Source of the DNA: Altericroceibacterium endophyticum
Lineage (GTDB): Bacteria; Pseudomonadota; Alphaproteobacteria; Sphingomonadales; Sphingomonadaceae
DNA length: 64,000 nucleotides
NCBI RefSeq assembly: GCF_009827595.1
Contig: NZ_WTYT01000002.1
Span: 124,001 to 188,000, forward strand
Direction of reading: 5' to 3'
Under the pieces are notes generated by a model, which ran no database searches, was not told the origin of the DNA, and saw only the letters and a program-made list of their open reading frames with translations. A program made the translations under genes and the position numbers. Shown piece after piece: positions 8,540 through 16,618 of this stretch (position 1 is the stretch's first letter; each line of letters begins with the position of its first letter).

Positions 8540-9363
8540 CAAAAGGGCCTCGTACCGGCGATCTGAACCCGAAAGCCCGACCGCGTTTGCGGGAAATAAT
8601 CCCAGATTGCCGAATGCTGGACAGAGCGATTGTCCCACAGGGCGATGGAATGTGGCTGCCAGCGGAAGCGGCACTGGAATTGCGGGCGCTGGACATGTTC
8701 ATAGAGGAAGCCGAGCAAGGCCTCGCTCTCGGCCGCAGGAAGATCGTCGATCTTCACGGTGAAGTGCCGGTTGACGAAAATTGCCTTGCGCCCACTTTCA
8801 GGATGCGTGCGGATGACGGGGTGTGAATTGATCGGCAATTCGGTGCCCGGCGGGGCCTTGTCACCAAAGACCAGCCGCGCATCATGCGTTGCGGTCAGGC
8901 CGTCCAGCGCCGTCTTCAGCGTATCGGACAGCGCATCATAGGCAGCAAACATATTGGAAAATGCCGTGTCCCCGCCCGATTTAGGCACAGTGTGCAAATA
9001 AAGCGCCGATCCCAAAGGCGGCGCTTCGTCACAGGTCATATCGCTGTGCCAGTCTTCCCCGGCGACGAATTTGGAATCTGCATCGGCATGGATCTGGACC
9101 ACTTCGGGAAATCCGGCGACCGACCATGCCGCCGCAGCCTTTGCGATATGCGGCTCCCCGAAAATACGGGCGAAATCGCTATGCTGGCGGTGCGAAATCG
9201 GCTGATCGCGGAAAAACAGAACCAGATGCTCATGCAAGGCGTCGCGCAGGCCCGCGGCCAATTCCGTGCCGATCGGCTCTCGCAGATCAATTCCGGAAAT
9301 CTCCGCCCCCATATGCGGCGTTACGGATTCCACCGTGAATAATTGCTGCCCCATCGCGCCCAT
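8539..9363 (-). CDS. TauD/TfdA-family Fe(II)/2-oxoglutarate dioxygenase
   Basis: Second 2-oxoglutarate-dependent oxygenase of the cluster, 274 residues, close to the usual TauD length. Iron ligands are HSD in GEDWHSDMTCDEAPP near residue 104 and the distal His in WDNRSVQHSAIWDY near 250, with the Arg of TRSGFRVQIAG for 2-oxoglutarate. The start is MGAMGQQLF at 9363; MGQQLF at 9354 is an alternative. It overlaps the downstream amidohydrolase start by one base. TauD acts on taurine, TfdA on aryloxyacetates and XanA on xanthine. Coupling to an amidohydrolase favours a nitrogenous substrate, which is inference only. Confidence 0.86.
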   Translation of the reverse strand: MGAMGQQLFTVESVTPHMGAEISGIDLREPIGTELAAGLRDALHEHLVLFFRDQPISHRQHSDFARIFGEPHIAKAAAAWSVAGFPEVVQIHADADSKFVAGEDWHSDMTCDEAPPLGSALYLHTVPKSGGDTAFSNMFAAYDALSDTLKTALDGLTATHDARLVFGDKAPPGTELPINSHPVIRTHPESGRKAIFVNRHFTVKIDDLPAAESEALLGFLYEHVQRPQFQCRFRWQPHSIALWDNRSVQHSAIWDYFPQTRSGFRVQIAGTRPF

Positions 9364-9531
9364 CCCACTGTTTCTGTCAGTGAGAAGGAAGTTAGAGGCG
9401 TCCCATCCGGCTTTCTTTGCAGAAATGCCCAAATGATTGACCACGCACGCACGCGCGCAACAAACATGGGAAGCCAAACAGCCGGATGGCCGAAAGGCGG
9501 CCGCAACCGTCATCAGATGCTGTAAGAAAAG

Positions 9532-9607
9532 TGGTGCCGCTTAGGTGACTCGAACACCTGACCCCATCATTACGAATGATGTGCTCTACCAACTGAGCTA
9601 AAGCGGC
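9532..9607 (-). tRNA. tRNA-Thr (anticodon CGT)
   Basis: 76 nt cloverleaf on the minus strand with encoded CCA. Acceptor GCCGCTT pairs with AAGCGGC; D arm AGCTCAGTTGGTAGAGC; anticodon loop TTCGTAA gives CGT; T arm has GTTCGAGTC. Its 3' end faces the catabolic cluster. Confidence 0.95.
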
Positions 9608-9667
9608 ACTGCGGCGGGCTCCTAATCACGTTCACGCCAGAGCGCAACGCTTTCCCGCTATGTAAAG

Positions 9668-9741
9668 TGGAGGCCCGAGCCGGAATCGAACCGGCGTGCA
9701 AGGATTTGCAATCCTCTGCGTAACCACTCCGCCATCGGGCC
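9668..9741 (-). tRNA. tRNA-Cys (anticodon GCA)
   Basis: 74 nt cloverleaf on the minus strand with encoded CCA. Acceptor GGCCCGA pairs with TCGGGCC; anticodon loop TTGCAAA gives GCA; T loop GTTCGATTC. It lies 60 bp upstream of tRNA-Thr in the same direction, so the two are probably cotranscribed. Confidence 0.95.
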
Positions 9742-9869
9742 ACCAATTTCGGAGTTCGCGCCACTAGCGAAATCCGCCAGCGCGCGCAATCCGATTCGTG
9801 AATAAAGAGCGGCTTATTGCGTACCTCGCTACACAATGTTACCGGAGAGGCCATGGGAGAAGGAAAAAT

Positions 9870-11348
9870 ATGACGGGCGATCAACCACGGCGGCAAAGCG
9901 TAACCCAGACCGAGGATCGCTTCCTGGCATCCGATGTGTTTGAGGCCGATAGCCGCGCCTTACCGCCCCCCAACGGCAGCGGCACAATCCGCGAGGATGC
10001 GCGCAATATCGATATTTATCACCGCAGTGATGTGGTCGTCATAGGCGGCGGCCCGGCTGGCTGCGCGGCTGCCTGGGCCGCTGCTCAGGCCGGCGCGGAT
10101 GTGACCCTGATAGAGCGATATAATTGCCTGGGCGGGCTGTCCACGGGCGGGCTGGTCATGTGGATTGACCGGATGACCGATTGGGATGGCAATCATGTGA
10201 TTCAGGGTTTTGCCCGGCATTTTATCGACCGCATGCCGAAAGAGGCCGTGGCCGGCCCTCCCCCGAAAGACTGGGGTTCCCGCGATCCGGACAAGGCACT
10301 TTATTGGGGACAGCGTACCACCGCCTTTCACGGCATCGTCACCTGGGCGCCCACACTCGACCCGGAACGGATGAAGCTGAATGCGCAGGAAATGTTGCTG
10401 GAGGCCGGGGTTCGCCTTGTCTTCCATGCCTGGGCCGCGCGGCCGGTGGTGGAAAATGGGCGCGCCACCGGCGCGGTGTTTGAAAGCAAGGCCGGACGCC
10501 AGGCCATCATGGCCAAAGTGGTGATCGACACGACCGGCGATGGGGACATGTTTGCCCGGGCAGGTGCGGAATTCGATAGCGATGTAGAAGATGGCGATGT
10601 GCACCATTCGATGAATACCGGATGGATCTTTGGCGGCGTCAATATGGACCGCTTTATTGATTGGCGCGTCTCAAACCGCAGCGAATATGAAGCATTCCTG
10701 GCACGAGGCCGTGAGGAGATCGGCTTTTTTCAGGCACCTTATGTATCATGGCGCCCGGACATTGCGCTGTTTCTCGGGCCGCGCCAGTCCGGCTTATCCG
10801 CGCTGGATGTGGATGACATGACCGAGGTGGAAATCCGCTCACACCGCTTCATGGAGCGTCATTGTCGTTTCTTCCGCGATCATGCGCCCGGCTTTGAACA
10901 CGCGTTTTCGCTGCAAAGCGCGTCGCAGCTGGGTGTCCGTCATACCCGGCGACTGGCAGGAGTCGGCCGGATAGAGCGCGGTGACTGGGGCCGCGGGACG
11001 CCGCTGGTGGATGAAGTGGGGATCAGCCCTTCCGTCAGCCCCAAATTTCCCACCGTCTCCGTGCCCTATGGCGCGCTGGTCCCTCGCGCTTTGAACGGAA
11101 TGCTGGCCGCCGGACGGCATATCTCATGTGATGCGAACAGCCATGGTTTCATGCGTGAGATCCCGCAATGCTGGATGACCGGCCATGCCGCAGGGGTCGG
11201 TGCTGCGCTGGCCGCCGATCAGGGGATCGAGCCACGCGATGTGACCCCAGAAGCCATCCGTGCTGTGCTCCGGAAACAAGGCGCACATCTCAGCGAGGAG
11301 GAGAAAATCACCGCTCCGCCGCGTCATCAAGCGGCGGAAAAAGTCTGA
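9870..11348 (+). CDS. FAD-dependent oxidoreductase (FAD_oxidored type)
   Basis: Flavoprotein of 492 residues. After about 45 variable residues comes a Rossmann dinucleotide motif VVVIGGGPAGCAAAWAAA, then IERYNCLGGLSTGGLV, typical of the FAD_oxidored (Pfam PF12831) group. The later VVIDTTGDGDMFARAGAEF segment is the second FAD contact, and GMLAAGRHISCDANSHGFMRE forms the C-terminal FAD-binding strand. Start ATG is preceded by GAGAAGGA six bases upstream. Its substrate is unknown. It lies alone just downstream of the divergent tRNA pair, with a short hairpin (11353-11370) but no T-run after the stop. Confidence 0.85.
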   Translation: MTGDQPRRQSVTQTEDRFLASDVFEADSRALPPPNGSGTIREDARNIDIYHRSDVVVIGGGPAGCAAAWAAAQAGADVTLIERYNCLGGLSTGGLVMWIDRMTDWDGNHVIQGFARHFIDRMPKEAVAGPPPKDWGSRDPDKALYWGQRTTAFHGIVTWAPTLDPERMKLNAQEMLLEAGVRLVFHAWAARPVVENGRATGAVFESKAGRQAIMAKVVIDTTGDGDMFARAGAEFDSDVEDGDVHHSMNTGWIFGGVNMDRFIDWRVSNRSEYEAFLARGREEIGFFQAPYVSWRPDIALFLGPRQSGLSALDVDDMTEVEIRSHRFMERHCRFFRDHAPGFEHAFSLQSASQLGVRHTRRLAGVGRIERGDWGRGTPLVDEVGISPSVSPKFPTVSVPYGALVPRALNGMLAAGRHISCDANSHGFMREIPQCWMTGHAAGVGAALAADQGIEPRDVTPEAIRAVLRKQGAHLSEEEKITAPPRHQAAEKV

Positions 11349-11378
11349 AGCTCAGGCATCTTCAAAGATGCCCTCGCT

Positions 11379-11663
11379 TCACAGATCCTCGACCGATTTA
11401 CCCTGCCGCACCGCCACGCGATGTTTCCCATGGCGCATGATCAGCGCCAGCATGACGGGCAGCGCCAGATACATCCCCCATGCGGGATTGAGCGCGGGCA
11501 GCCCGGCCCAGTAAAGCGCTTCATTGATCAGCACCGGGATCAGCGCGATGGCAATGGCCAGCACGGCGAAACGCAGGCTCGGGAAATAGCGCATTTTGCC
11601 CGGCTCTTCCTGCCGCAGCGCCTCGCGGTAAATCTGTTTATCAATCCAACCGATCGGCCCCAT
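11379..11663 (-). CDS. Small membrane protein of unknown function
   Basis: 94 residues with two predicted membrane segments, about 32-52 (AVLAIAIALIPVLINEALYW) and 58-76 (LNPAWGMYLALPVMLALIM), then a basic C-terminus. I do not recognise a family. It lies alone between convergent neighbours. The balanced hydrophobic pattern supports a real gene. Confidence 0.6.
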   Translation of the reverse strand: MGPIGWIDKQIYREALRQEEPGKMRYFPSLRFAVLAIAIALIPVLINEALYWAGLPALNPAWGMYLALPVMLALIMRHGKHRVAVRQGKSVEDL

Positions 11664-11860
11664 AAATCCCCCTATGCCTGACGCCTATGCCCGACGTCAG
11701 CAAAGTCTAAGCCGCCCGAGCCGGCCTGTCCACGCGCAGGCTGGATAAAGGGTTATTTGCGCGGCAGCATGACTATCCCGCTCAGCTTTGCTAAAGGCGC
11801 GACAAGGGCGCAGGCCCCTTGGTTGAAATCACAGAAAGCAAAGACGTGTCCGAGGCAAAA

Positions 11861-12811
11861 ATGCCGATCCGCATCGCCGCATTGTATCAATTTACGCCCT
11901 TCAGCGATCATGCCGCTTTGCGCGATCCGCTGTTCGCCCTGTGCGAGAAGGAGGGCATCAAAGGCACGCTCCTGCTCGCGCATGAGGGGATCAACGGAAC
12001 GATTGCCGGTTCGGATGAGGGGATCGAGGCTGTGCTCGGCCATATTCGCACGCTGCCCGGATGCGCCGATCTGGACGTCAAGGAAGCACGCGCGGAAAAG
12101 CTGCCCTTCCACCGGATGAAAGTGCGCCTGAAATCCGAAATCGTCACGATGGGTCAGCCTGATATCGACCCGCTCGAGGATGTCGGCGCCTATGTCTCTC
12201 CGCAGGAATGGAACAGCCTGATCGCGGATGAAGACACCGTTCTGATCGACACGCGCAATGATTATGAAGTCGCCATCGGCACATTTCAGGGCGCGATCGA
12301 CCCGCATACCAAGACATTCCGCGAATTCCCGGCATGGTTCCAGGCGCATAAGGACCGCCTGACAGCAGAAGGCCGCAAGCCCAAGGTCGCGATGTTCTGC
12401 ACCGGCGGCATCCGCTGTGAAAAGGCGACCGCCTATGTGAAGGCGCAGGGGCTGGATGACGTCTATCACCTTAAGGGCGGCATTCTGGCCTATCTCGAAC
12501 AAATCCCGGAAGAACAAAGCCGCTGGGAAGGCGATTGCTTCGTATTCGATGAAAGGGTGAGCGTCCGTCACGGGCTGGAGCGCGGCGATTATGGCCTGTG
12601 CCGCGCCTGCCGGATGCCCATCAGCCCCGAAGACCGCCATTCACCGCTCTATGTCGAAGGCGTCAGCTGCCCGTTCTGCTACGAAACACGCAGTGAAGAA
12701 CAGCGGAGACGCTACGCCGAACGGCAAAAACAGACAGAGCTGGCCGGTGCGCGCGGCATCCCCCATGTCGGATCAACAGTGCCCGATGCCGGCGATGATG
12801 CAGATGGCTGA
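11861..12811 (+). CDS. trhO: Rhodanese-related sulfurtransferase / tRNA uridine(34) hydroxylase TrhO
   Basis: TrhO (YceA) adds oxygen at C5 of wobble uridine 34 as part of cmo5U/mo5U tRNA modification. The 316-residue product has an N-terminal acylphosphatase-like domain (IRIAALYQF start, [13 protein letters not shown] near 35), a rhodanese domain with DTRNDYEV near 130 and catalytic Cys in [14 protein letters not shown] near 180, and a C-terminal Cys-rich zinc-like segment ([17 protein letters not shown]). Start ATG 11861 has GAGG five bases upstream; GTG 11846 and TTG 11819 are longer alternatives. Its end overlaps the GST start by 8 nt, suggesting coupling. Confidence 0.88.
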   Translation: MPIRIAALYQFTPFSDHAALRDPLFALCEKEGIKGTLLLAHEGINGTIAGSDEGIEAVLGHIRTLPGCADLDVKEARAEKLPFHRMKVRLKSEIVTMGQPDIDPLEDVGAYVSPQEWNSLIADEDTVLIDTRNDYEVAIGTFQGAIDPHTKTFREFPAWFQAHKDRLTAEGRKPKVAMFCTGGIRCEKATAYVKAQGLDDVYHLKGGILAYLEQIPEEQSRWEGDCFVFDERVSVRHGLERGDYGLCRACRMPISPEDRHSPLYVEGVSCPFCYETRSEEQRRRYAERQKQTELAGARGIPHVGSTVPDAGDDADG

Positions 12812-13436
12812 TACGCCGCTCCCGTTCCTCTATTCCTTTCGCCGCTGTCCCTATGCCATGCGCGGACGGCTGGCGCTGCATATCAGCGCCACGCAATGCG
12901 AAGTGCGCGAGATTATCCTGCGCGACAAACCGCAGGCGATGCTGGACGCCTCCCCCAAAGGGACCGTGCCGGTGCTGGTGCTGCCCGATGGCTCCGTGCT
13001 GGAGGAAAGTCTCGACATCATGCACTGGGCGCTCGGCCGCAATGACCCGGAGGGCTGGCTGGAGGGCGAGGAGACCGAGCTGATCGCGACCAATGACGGC
13101 CCGTTCAAACACCATCTCGACCGGTATAAATACGCCACGCGGCACGATAGCGACCCAGAGGAACATCGCGCCGCTGCACAGGACATCCTCATGCGACTTG
13201 AGGAACGCCTTAGTAGAAGCGCCTATTTATGCGGTGATCAACGGCGCATGACGGATTGCGCGATCTTCCCTTTTATCCGGCAATTTGCCGCCACCGACCG
13301 TGAATGGTTCGATGCGCAGGATTGGCCACATCTCAAAGCCTGGCTGGACGGATTGCTGGCATCGCCGCTGTTCAAAGCAGTGATGGTGAAGCGCCCGCTG
13401 TGGGAGGTAGGCACAGAAGGCGAAAAGCTGTTTTAA
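12804..13436 (+). CDS. Glutathione S-transferase family protein
   Basis: 210-residue GST-like protein. The thioredoxin-fold N-terminus carries [14 protein letters not shown] with a possible catalytic Cys near residue 13, [16 protein letters not shown] supplies the cis-Pro and the glutathione-contacting Glu-Ser, and an alpha-helical C-terminal domain ends in [10 protein letters not shown]. It overlaps the trhO stop and ends 6 bp from the convergent MFS gene. The Cys in the active-site loop suggests a glutaredoxin-like or thiol-transfer member rather than a classical conjugating GST. ATGs at 12795 and 12798 are alternative starts. Confidence 0.8.
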   Translation: MADTPLPFLYSFRRCPYAMRGRLALHISATQCEVREIILRDKPQAMLDASPKGTVPVLVLPDGSVLEESLDIMHWALGRNDPEGWLEGEETELIATNDGPFKHHLDRYKYATRHDSDPEEHRAAAQDILMRLEERLSRSAYLCGDQRRMTDCAIFPFIRQFAATDREWFDAQDWPHLKAWLDGLLASPLFKAVMVKRPLWEVGTEGEKLF

Positions 13437-13442
13437 AACGGC

Positions 13443-14876
13443 TTAAGCCAGCGCCTTTTCGCCTTTTTCGCTCCTGCCCGCCGCTTCTTCTCCACTGCTG
13501 ATCTGCGCGCGGCCTTGCGGCATGCGCCGGGCATAATGCGCCAGCGTAATGACACACAGCACAATGCCCACCATGCAGACAGCCGATAGGGTGTAGGCCC
13601 GCAGCACATCGGCGCTACTGGCGAGGAACATGGCCCCGATCATCGGTGCGATGGTTGCGCCAATTTTCGCGACAAAGCTGGCCCAGCCCCCGGCGCTGGA
13701 GCGGATGGCGCTGGGATAATAGAGACCGGCTATGGAAATCACCGCCGCATGGCCGCCGCCCACCAGCACCGAGCCAGCCAGAATAATGGGAATGAACAGC
13801 GGACCGCTGGTCAGCCCCATGCCCACCGCCAGCAGGCAGGGAACGGCCAAGGCCGGGAATAAAGCGATCCATTTCGGACCCTTGCTTTCGGTGAAGCGCA
13901 GCAGCAATACGCCAGCAATCGCGCCGCTGATCCCGCCGATGGAGCCGATCCACGCCGCCACCTGCCGCTCCATCCCCAGCTCCTCCAGATAGACAGGGCC
14001 AAGGCTGCTTTTGAGGAAAATCGCCACGGAACTGGCGAAATAGGCCGCCCAGATCAGGGGTGTTATCTTGGCCAGCGGCCCCCGGAACAATTCCTGCATG
14101 ACCGCCGCAATATTTCGGTTCTTTGTATCGCTGCGTTCATCCCCCAGAACATAGGACTGCACTTTTGCCCCGTCGAAAGCCGGGACGAAACGACGCAAGG
14201 CACGCTCTATGCGGTCCGCCCCGGCGCCGCGCGTGACCAGAAAGCGAGCGCTCTCCGGCAGGAAAACCAATAGCAATATAGAGACAGCAAAGGTTGCCGT
14301 ACCCGCCACGAAATAGACCATTTCCCAGCCATAGTCGGGCGCCAGAAGGTTGGTGGCAGGCCCGGCAAGCGACGCCCCGAGACTGAAACCGAACATCACC
14401 ACCGCCACCGCGGTCGCGCGGCGGCCGGGCGGCATGGCTTCGATGTTCAGCGCCCAGGCAACCGGTAGCAACCCCCCAATCATCAGCCCCGCGCCAAAGC
14501 GAATGACCATCAGCATTTCGGCACTGGTGGCGAAACCGGTAAGGAATGTGAGGATCGCGGCGAAGAAACTGCAGGCGGCAATGACCGGACGCCGTCCGAT
14601 ACGGTCAGCCAGAAAGGAACCGCCCAGCGAGCCGACCATCTGCCCCGCCACACCGGCGGAAATGACCAGTCCGATCACCGCATCGGCCAGTCCCATCTCA
14701 TCACGAATATAGGGAATGGTGTAAGAGATCAGCAGGAAGTCCAGCCCTTCAAAAAAGGTCACCAGACAGGACAGGATGATCAATCGTTTGTGAAACGCTG
14801 TGAGCGGCAAACCATCCAGAAAAGCAGCCACATCGAATCGCCCGGACGGCATCCGGGCGTTATCAAAATCAGTCAT
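13443..14876 (-). CDS. MFS transporter, sugar/aromatic-acid porter-like
   Basis: Twelve-helix major facilitator of 477 residues. LADRIGRRP near residue 90 is the MFS loop 2-3 signature; PPGRRATAVAVVMFGFSLGA and PESARFLVTRG sit at the usual places for the AAHS/sugar-porter-like branch, and FFEGLDFLLISY in helix 1 resembles the acidic first-helix motif of AAHS carriers. Start ATG 14876 with GGGAGA upstream; GTG 14879 is an alternative. It probably imports an organic acid or aromatic compound and could feed the nearby catabolic genes. MITE copy 2 ends 70 bp upstream, inside the likely promoter region. Confidence 0.85.
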   Translation of the reverse strand: MTDFDNARMPSGRFDVAAFLDGLPLTAFHKRLIILSCLVTFFEGLDFLLISYTIPYIRDEMGLADAVIGLVISAGVAGQMVGSLGGSFLADRIGRRPVIAACSFFAAILTFLTGFATSAEMLMVIRFGAGLMIGGLLPVAWALNIEAMPPGRRATAVAVVMFGFSLGASLAGPATNLLAPDYGWEMVYFVAGTATFAVSILLLVFLPESARFLVTRGAGADRIERALRRFVPAFDGAKVQSYVLGDERSDTKNRNIAAVMQELFRGPLAKITPLIWAAYFASSVAIFLKSSLGPVYLEELGMERQVAAWIGSIGGISGAIAGVLLLRFTESKGPKWIALFPALAVPCLLAVGMGLTSGPLFIPIILAGSVLVGGGHAAVISIAGLYYPSAIRSSAGGWASFVAKIGATIAPMIGAMFLASSADVLRAYTLSAVCMVGIVLCVITLAHYARRMPQGRAQISSGEEAAGRSEKGEKALA

Positions 14877-14945
14877 CACATTCTCCCGCCGGCAACGTAA
14901 GGCAAGAATGTGTACCGTGCTACCGTTATTTCTACGGGGCGGACT

Positions 14946-15213
14946 TAGGCCGTAAACGCATAAACAGCACCATCGAGGTTTGAGTCAAAATGGCTCAGCG
15001 CAAGGAAAGAAGGCGTGGGAATATGTCGATATTTCAAGGCTTCTTGACGCAGCGATGGGCCATTTTGGCCAAATCGCTTTGCGACGCCCAAATGGCTTCC
15101 CTCTCGAACCAAATCGCCCTTGGAAAGGCAAACAGCCTTCCCGGCGGGCGCTTTGCTCCGATATGTTCGCCATTTGGGCGCCTCGACGGTGCTGTTTATG
15201 CGTTTACGGCCTA
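14946..15213. mobile_element. MITE copy 2: 264 bp element, same family and orientation as the copy at 3360-3627
   Basis: The ends read GGCCGTAAACGCATAAACAG and its complement, flanked by TA on both sides. It differs from copy 1 by five substitutions over 264 bp. Two of the five are symmetrical: position 11 of both inverted repeats is T in copy 1 and G in copy 2 (element-outside orientation), so each copy keeps matching ends. It is inserted between the MFS start and the terminator of the aminotransferase gene. No transposase is encoded. Confidence 0.9.
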
Positions 15214-15215
15214 GC

Positions 15216-15255
15216 CAAAAAAAACGGCGCCGGAGACAAGCTCCGACGCCGTTCT
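15216..15255 (-). terminator. Rho-independent terminator of the aminotransferase gene
   Basis: 13 bp stem (15223-15235 with 15241-15253) with one mismatch and an ACAAG loop, followed on the minus strand by a run of eight T. Confidence 0.9.
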
Positions 15256-15275
15256 CATTGTCATTGATCAGGCAT

Positions 15276-16475
15276 TTATGCAGCCGTGCTGTTCACGCCC
15301 ATGCTTTGCAAATATCGTTTAACGTTGCGCGCCGCCTGACGCAGTCGCTGTTCATTTTCCACCATGGCGATGCGCACAAAGCCCTCGCCATCCTCACCAT
15401 ATCCGACACCCGGTGCCACGGCGACTTCGGCATGGGTCAGCAATTGCTTGGAAAATTCCAGACTGCCCATGTCTTTAAGCTGCGGCGGCAAAGGTGCCCA
15501 GGCGAACATGGATGCCTTGGGCGGAGGGATTTCCCATCCCGCGCGGCCAAAAGCCTCAACCATTACGTCGCGGCGTTTGTGATATAAGGCGCGATTGGTA
15601 TCGACGATGTCCTGCGGGCCGTTCAGCGCGGCACAGGCTGCCGCCTGGATCGGAGTGAACGCCCCGTAATCCAGATAGCTTTTCACCCGCGTCAATGCGG
15701 CGATCAGTTTCTTGTTACCCACCGCAAAACCAATTCGCCAACCGGCCATAGAGTAGGTCTTGGACAGCGACGTGAATTCCACCGCCACATCCTTCGCCCC
15801 CGGAACCTGCAGGATCGAAGGCGTCGGTACGCCGTCATAATAGAGTTCCGAATAGGCCAGATCGGACAGGATCCAGACCTTGTTTTCCTTCGCCCAGGCA
15901 ACCAGCCGTTCGTAAAAGGCCAGATCGACCGTTTCGGCGGTCGGGTTGGAGGGGTAATTCACGATCAGCACGGTCGGGCGCGGCACGGTAAAGCGCATAG
16001 CCTTGTCCAGAGCATCCCAATATTGCTCATCCGGCGTGGTCGGTACGGAGCGGATGGTCGCCCCGGCAATGATGAAGCCGAACGTGTGAATCGGATAGCT
16101 GGGATTGGGCGCCAGAATGGTGTCACCCGGCGCGGTGATGGCGGTCGCCAAGCTCGCAAGACCTTCTTTCGACCCCAGCGTGACAACCACTTCGCTTTCA
16201 GGGTCGAGTTCGACCCCAAAGCGGCGACCATAATAGTTTGCCTGTGCGCGGCGCAGCCCCGGAATGCCTTTCGACTGAGAATAGCCGTGCGAAGTGCCAT
16301 TGGAGGCGACTTCGCATAATTTGTCGATCACATGCTGGGGCGGCGGCAAATCAGGATTGCCCATGCCGAGGTCGATGATGTCCCGTCCCGCCTGACGTGC
16401 CGCGGCTCGCATCCCGTTAACTTCGGCGATGACATAGGGCGGCAGTCGCTTAATGCGGTAAAACTCTTCTTCCAT
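15276..16475 (-). CDS. PLP-dependent aminotransferase, AlaC-like (glutamate-pyruvate type)
   Basis: Class I/II aminotransferase of 399 residues; the AlaC/LL-diaminopimelate aminotransferase-like branch. Visible are IDLGMGNPDLPPPQHV near 35, SKGIPGLRRA near 70, the NYPSNPTAE motif near 175, the PLP lysine in FTSLSKTYSMAGWRIGF near 235, and the C-terminal Arg in GEGFVRIAMVENEQR. The most likely role is alanine synthesis from pyruvate and glutamate. Start ATG 16475 (a TTG 18 bases upstream also reads in frame). It is divergent from phaC. The exact amino acid specificity cannot be read from sequence. Confidence 0.85.
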   Translation of the reverse strand: MEEEFYRIKRLPPYVIAEVNGMRAAARQAGRDIIDLGMGNPDLPPPQHVIDKLCEVASNGTSHGYSQSKGIPGLRRAQANYYGRRFGVELDPESEVVVTLGSKEGLASLATAITAPGDTILAPNPSYPIHTFGFIIAGATIRSVPTTPDEQYWDALDKAMRFTVPRPTVLIVNYPSNPTAETVDLAFYERLVAWAKENKVWILSDLAYSELYYDGVPTPSILQVPGAKDVAVEFTSLSKTYSMAGWRIGFAVGNKKLIAALTRVKSYLDYGAFTPIQAAACAALNGPQDIVDTNRALYHKRRDVMVEAFGRAGWEIPPPKASMFAWAPLPPQLKDMGSLEFSKQLLTHAEVAVAPGVGYGEDGEGFVRIAMVENEQRLRQAARNVKRYLQSMGVNSTAA

Positions 16476-16541
16476 GACCTCAATTCGTTCCAAAATCAGG
16501 CGGCCTGATCGCCGCCGGAATCAATTGTGACGGAATCCCGG

Positions 16542-16552
16542 TTGCGGCGCAA
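16542..16552. promoter_or_regulatory. Palindrome TTGCGGCGCAA upstream of phaC
   Basis: Fits TGC-N3-GCA, also present in both arms of the phasin operator repeat at 18532-18599. It lies about 67 bp before the phaC start in the divergent aminotransferase/phaC gap. Candidate PhaR-type site; inference. Confidence 0.45.
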
Positions 16553-16618
16553 TGAATGGTTGAAAAAACGCGCCGGATCTTCTCGCAAATGTCGTATTTT
16601 TTCTTATGCTTCCTTCTT

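Noticed and set aside
11353-11370. Hairpin after the FAD oxidoreductase as terminator
   Set aside because: Short stem and no T-run; kept only as a remark.
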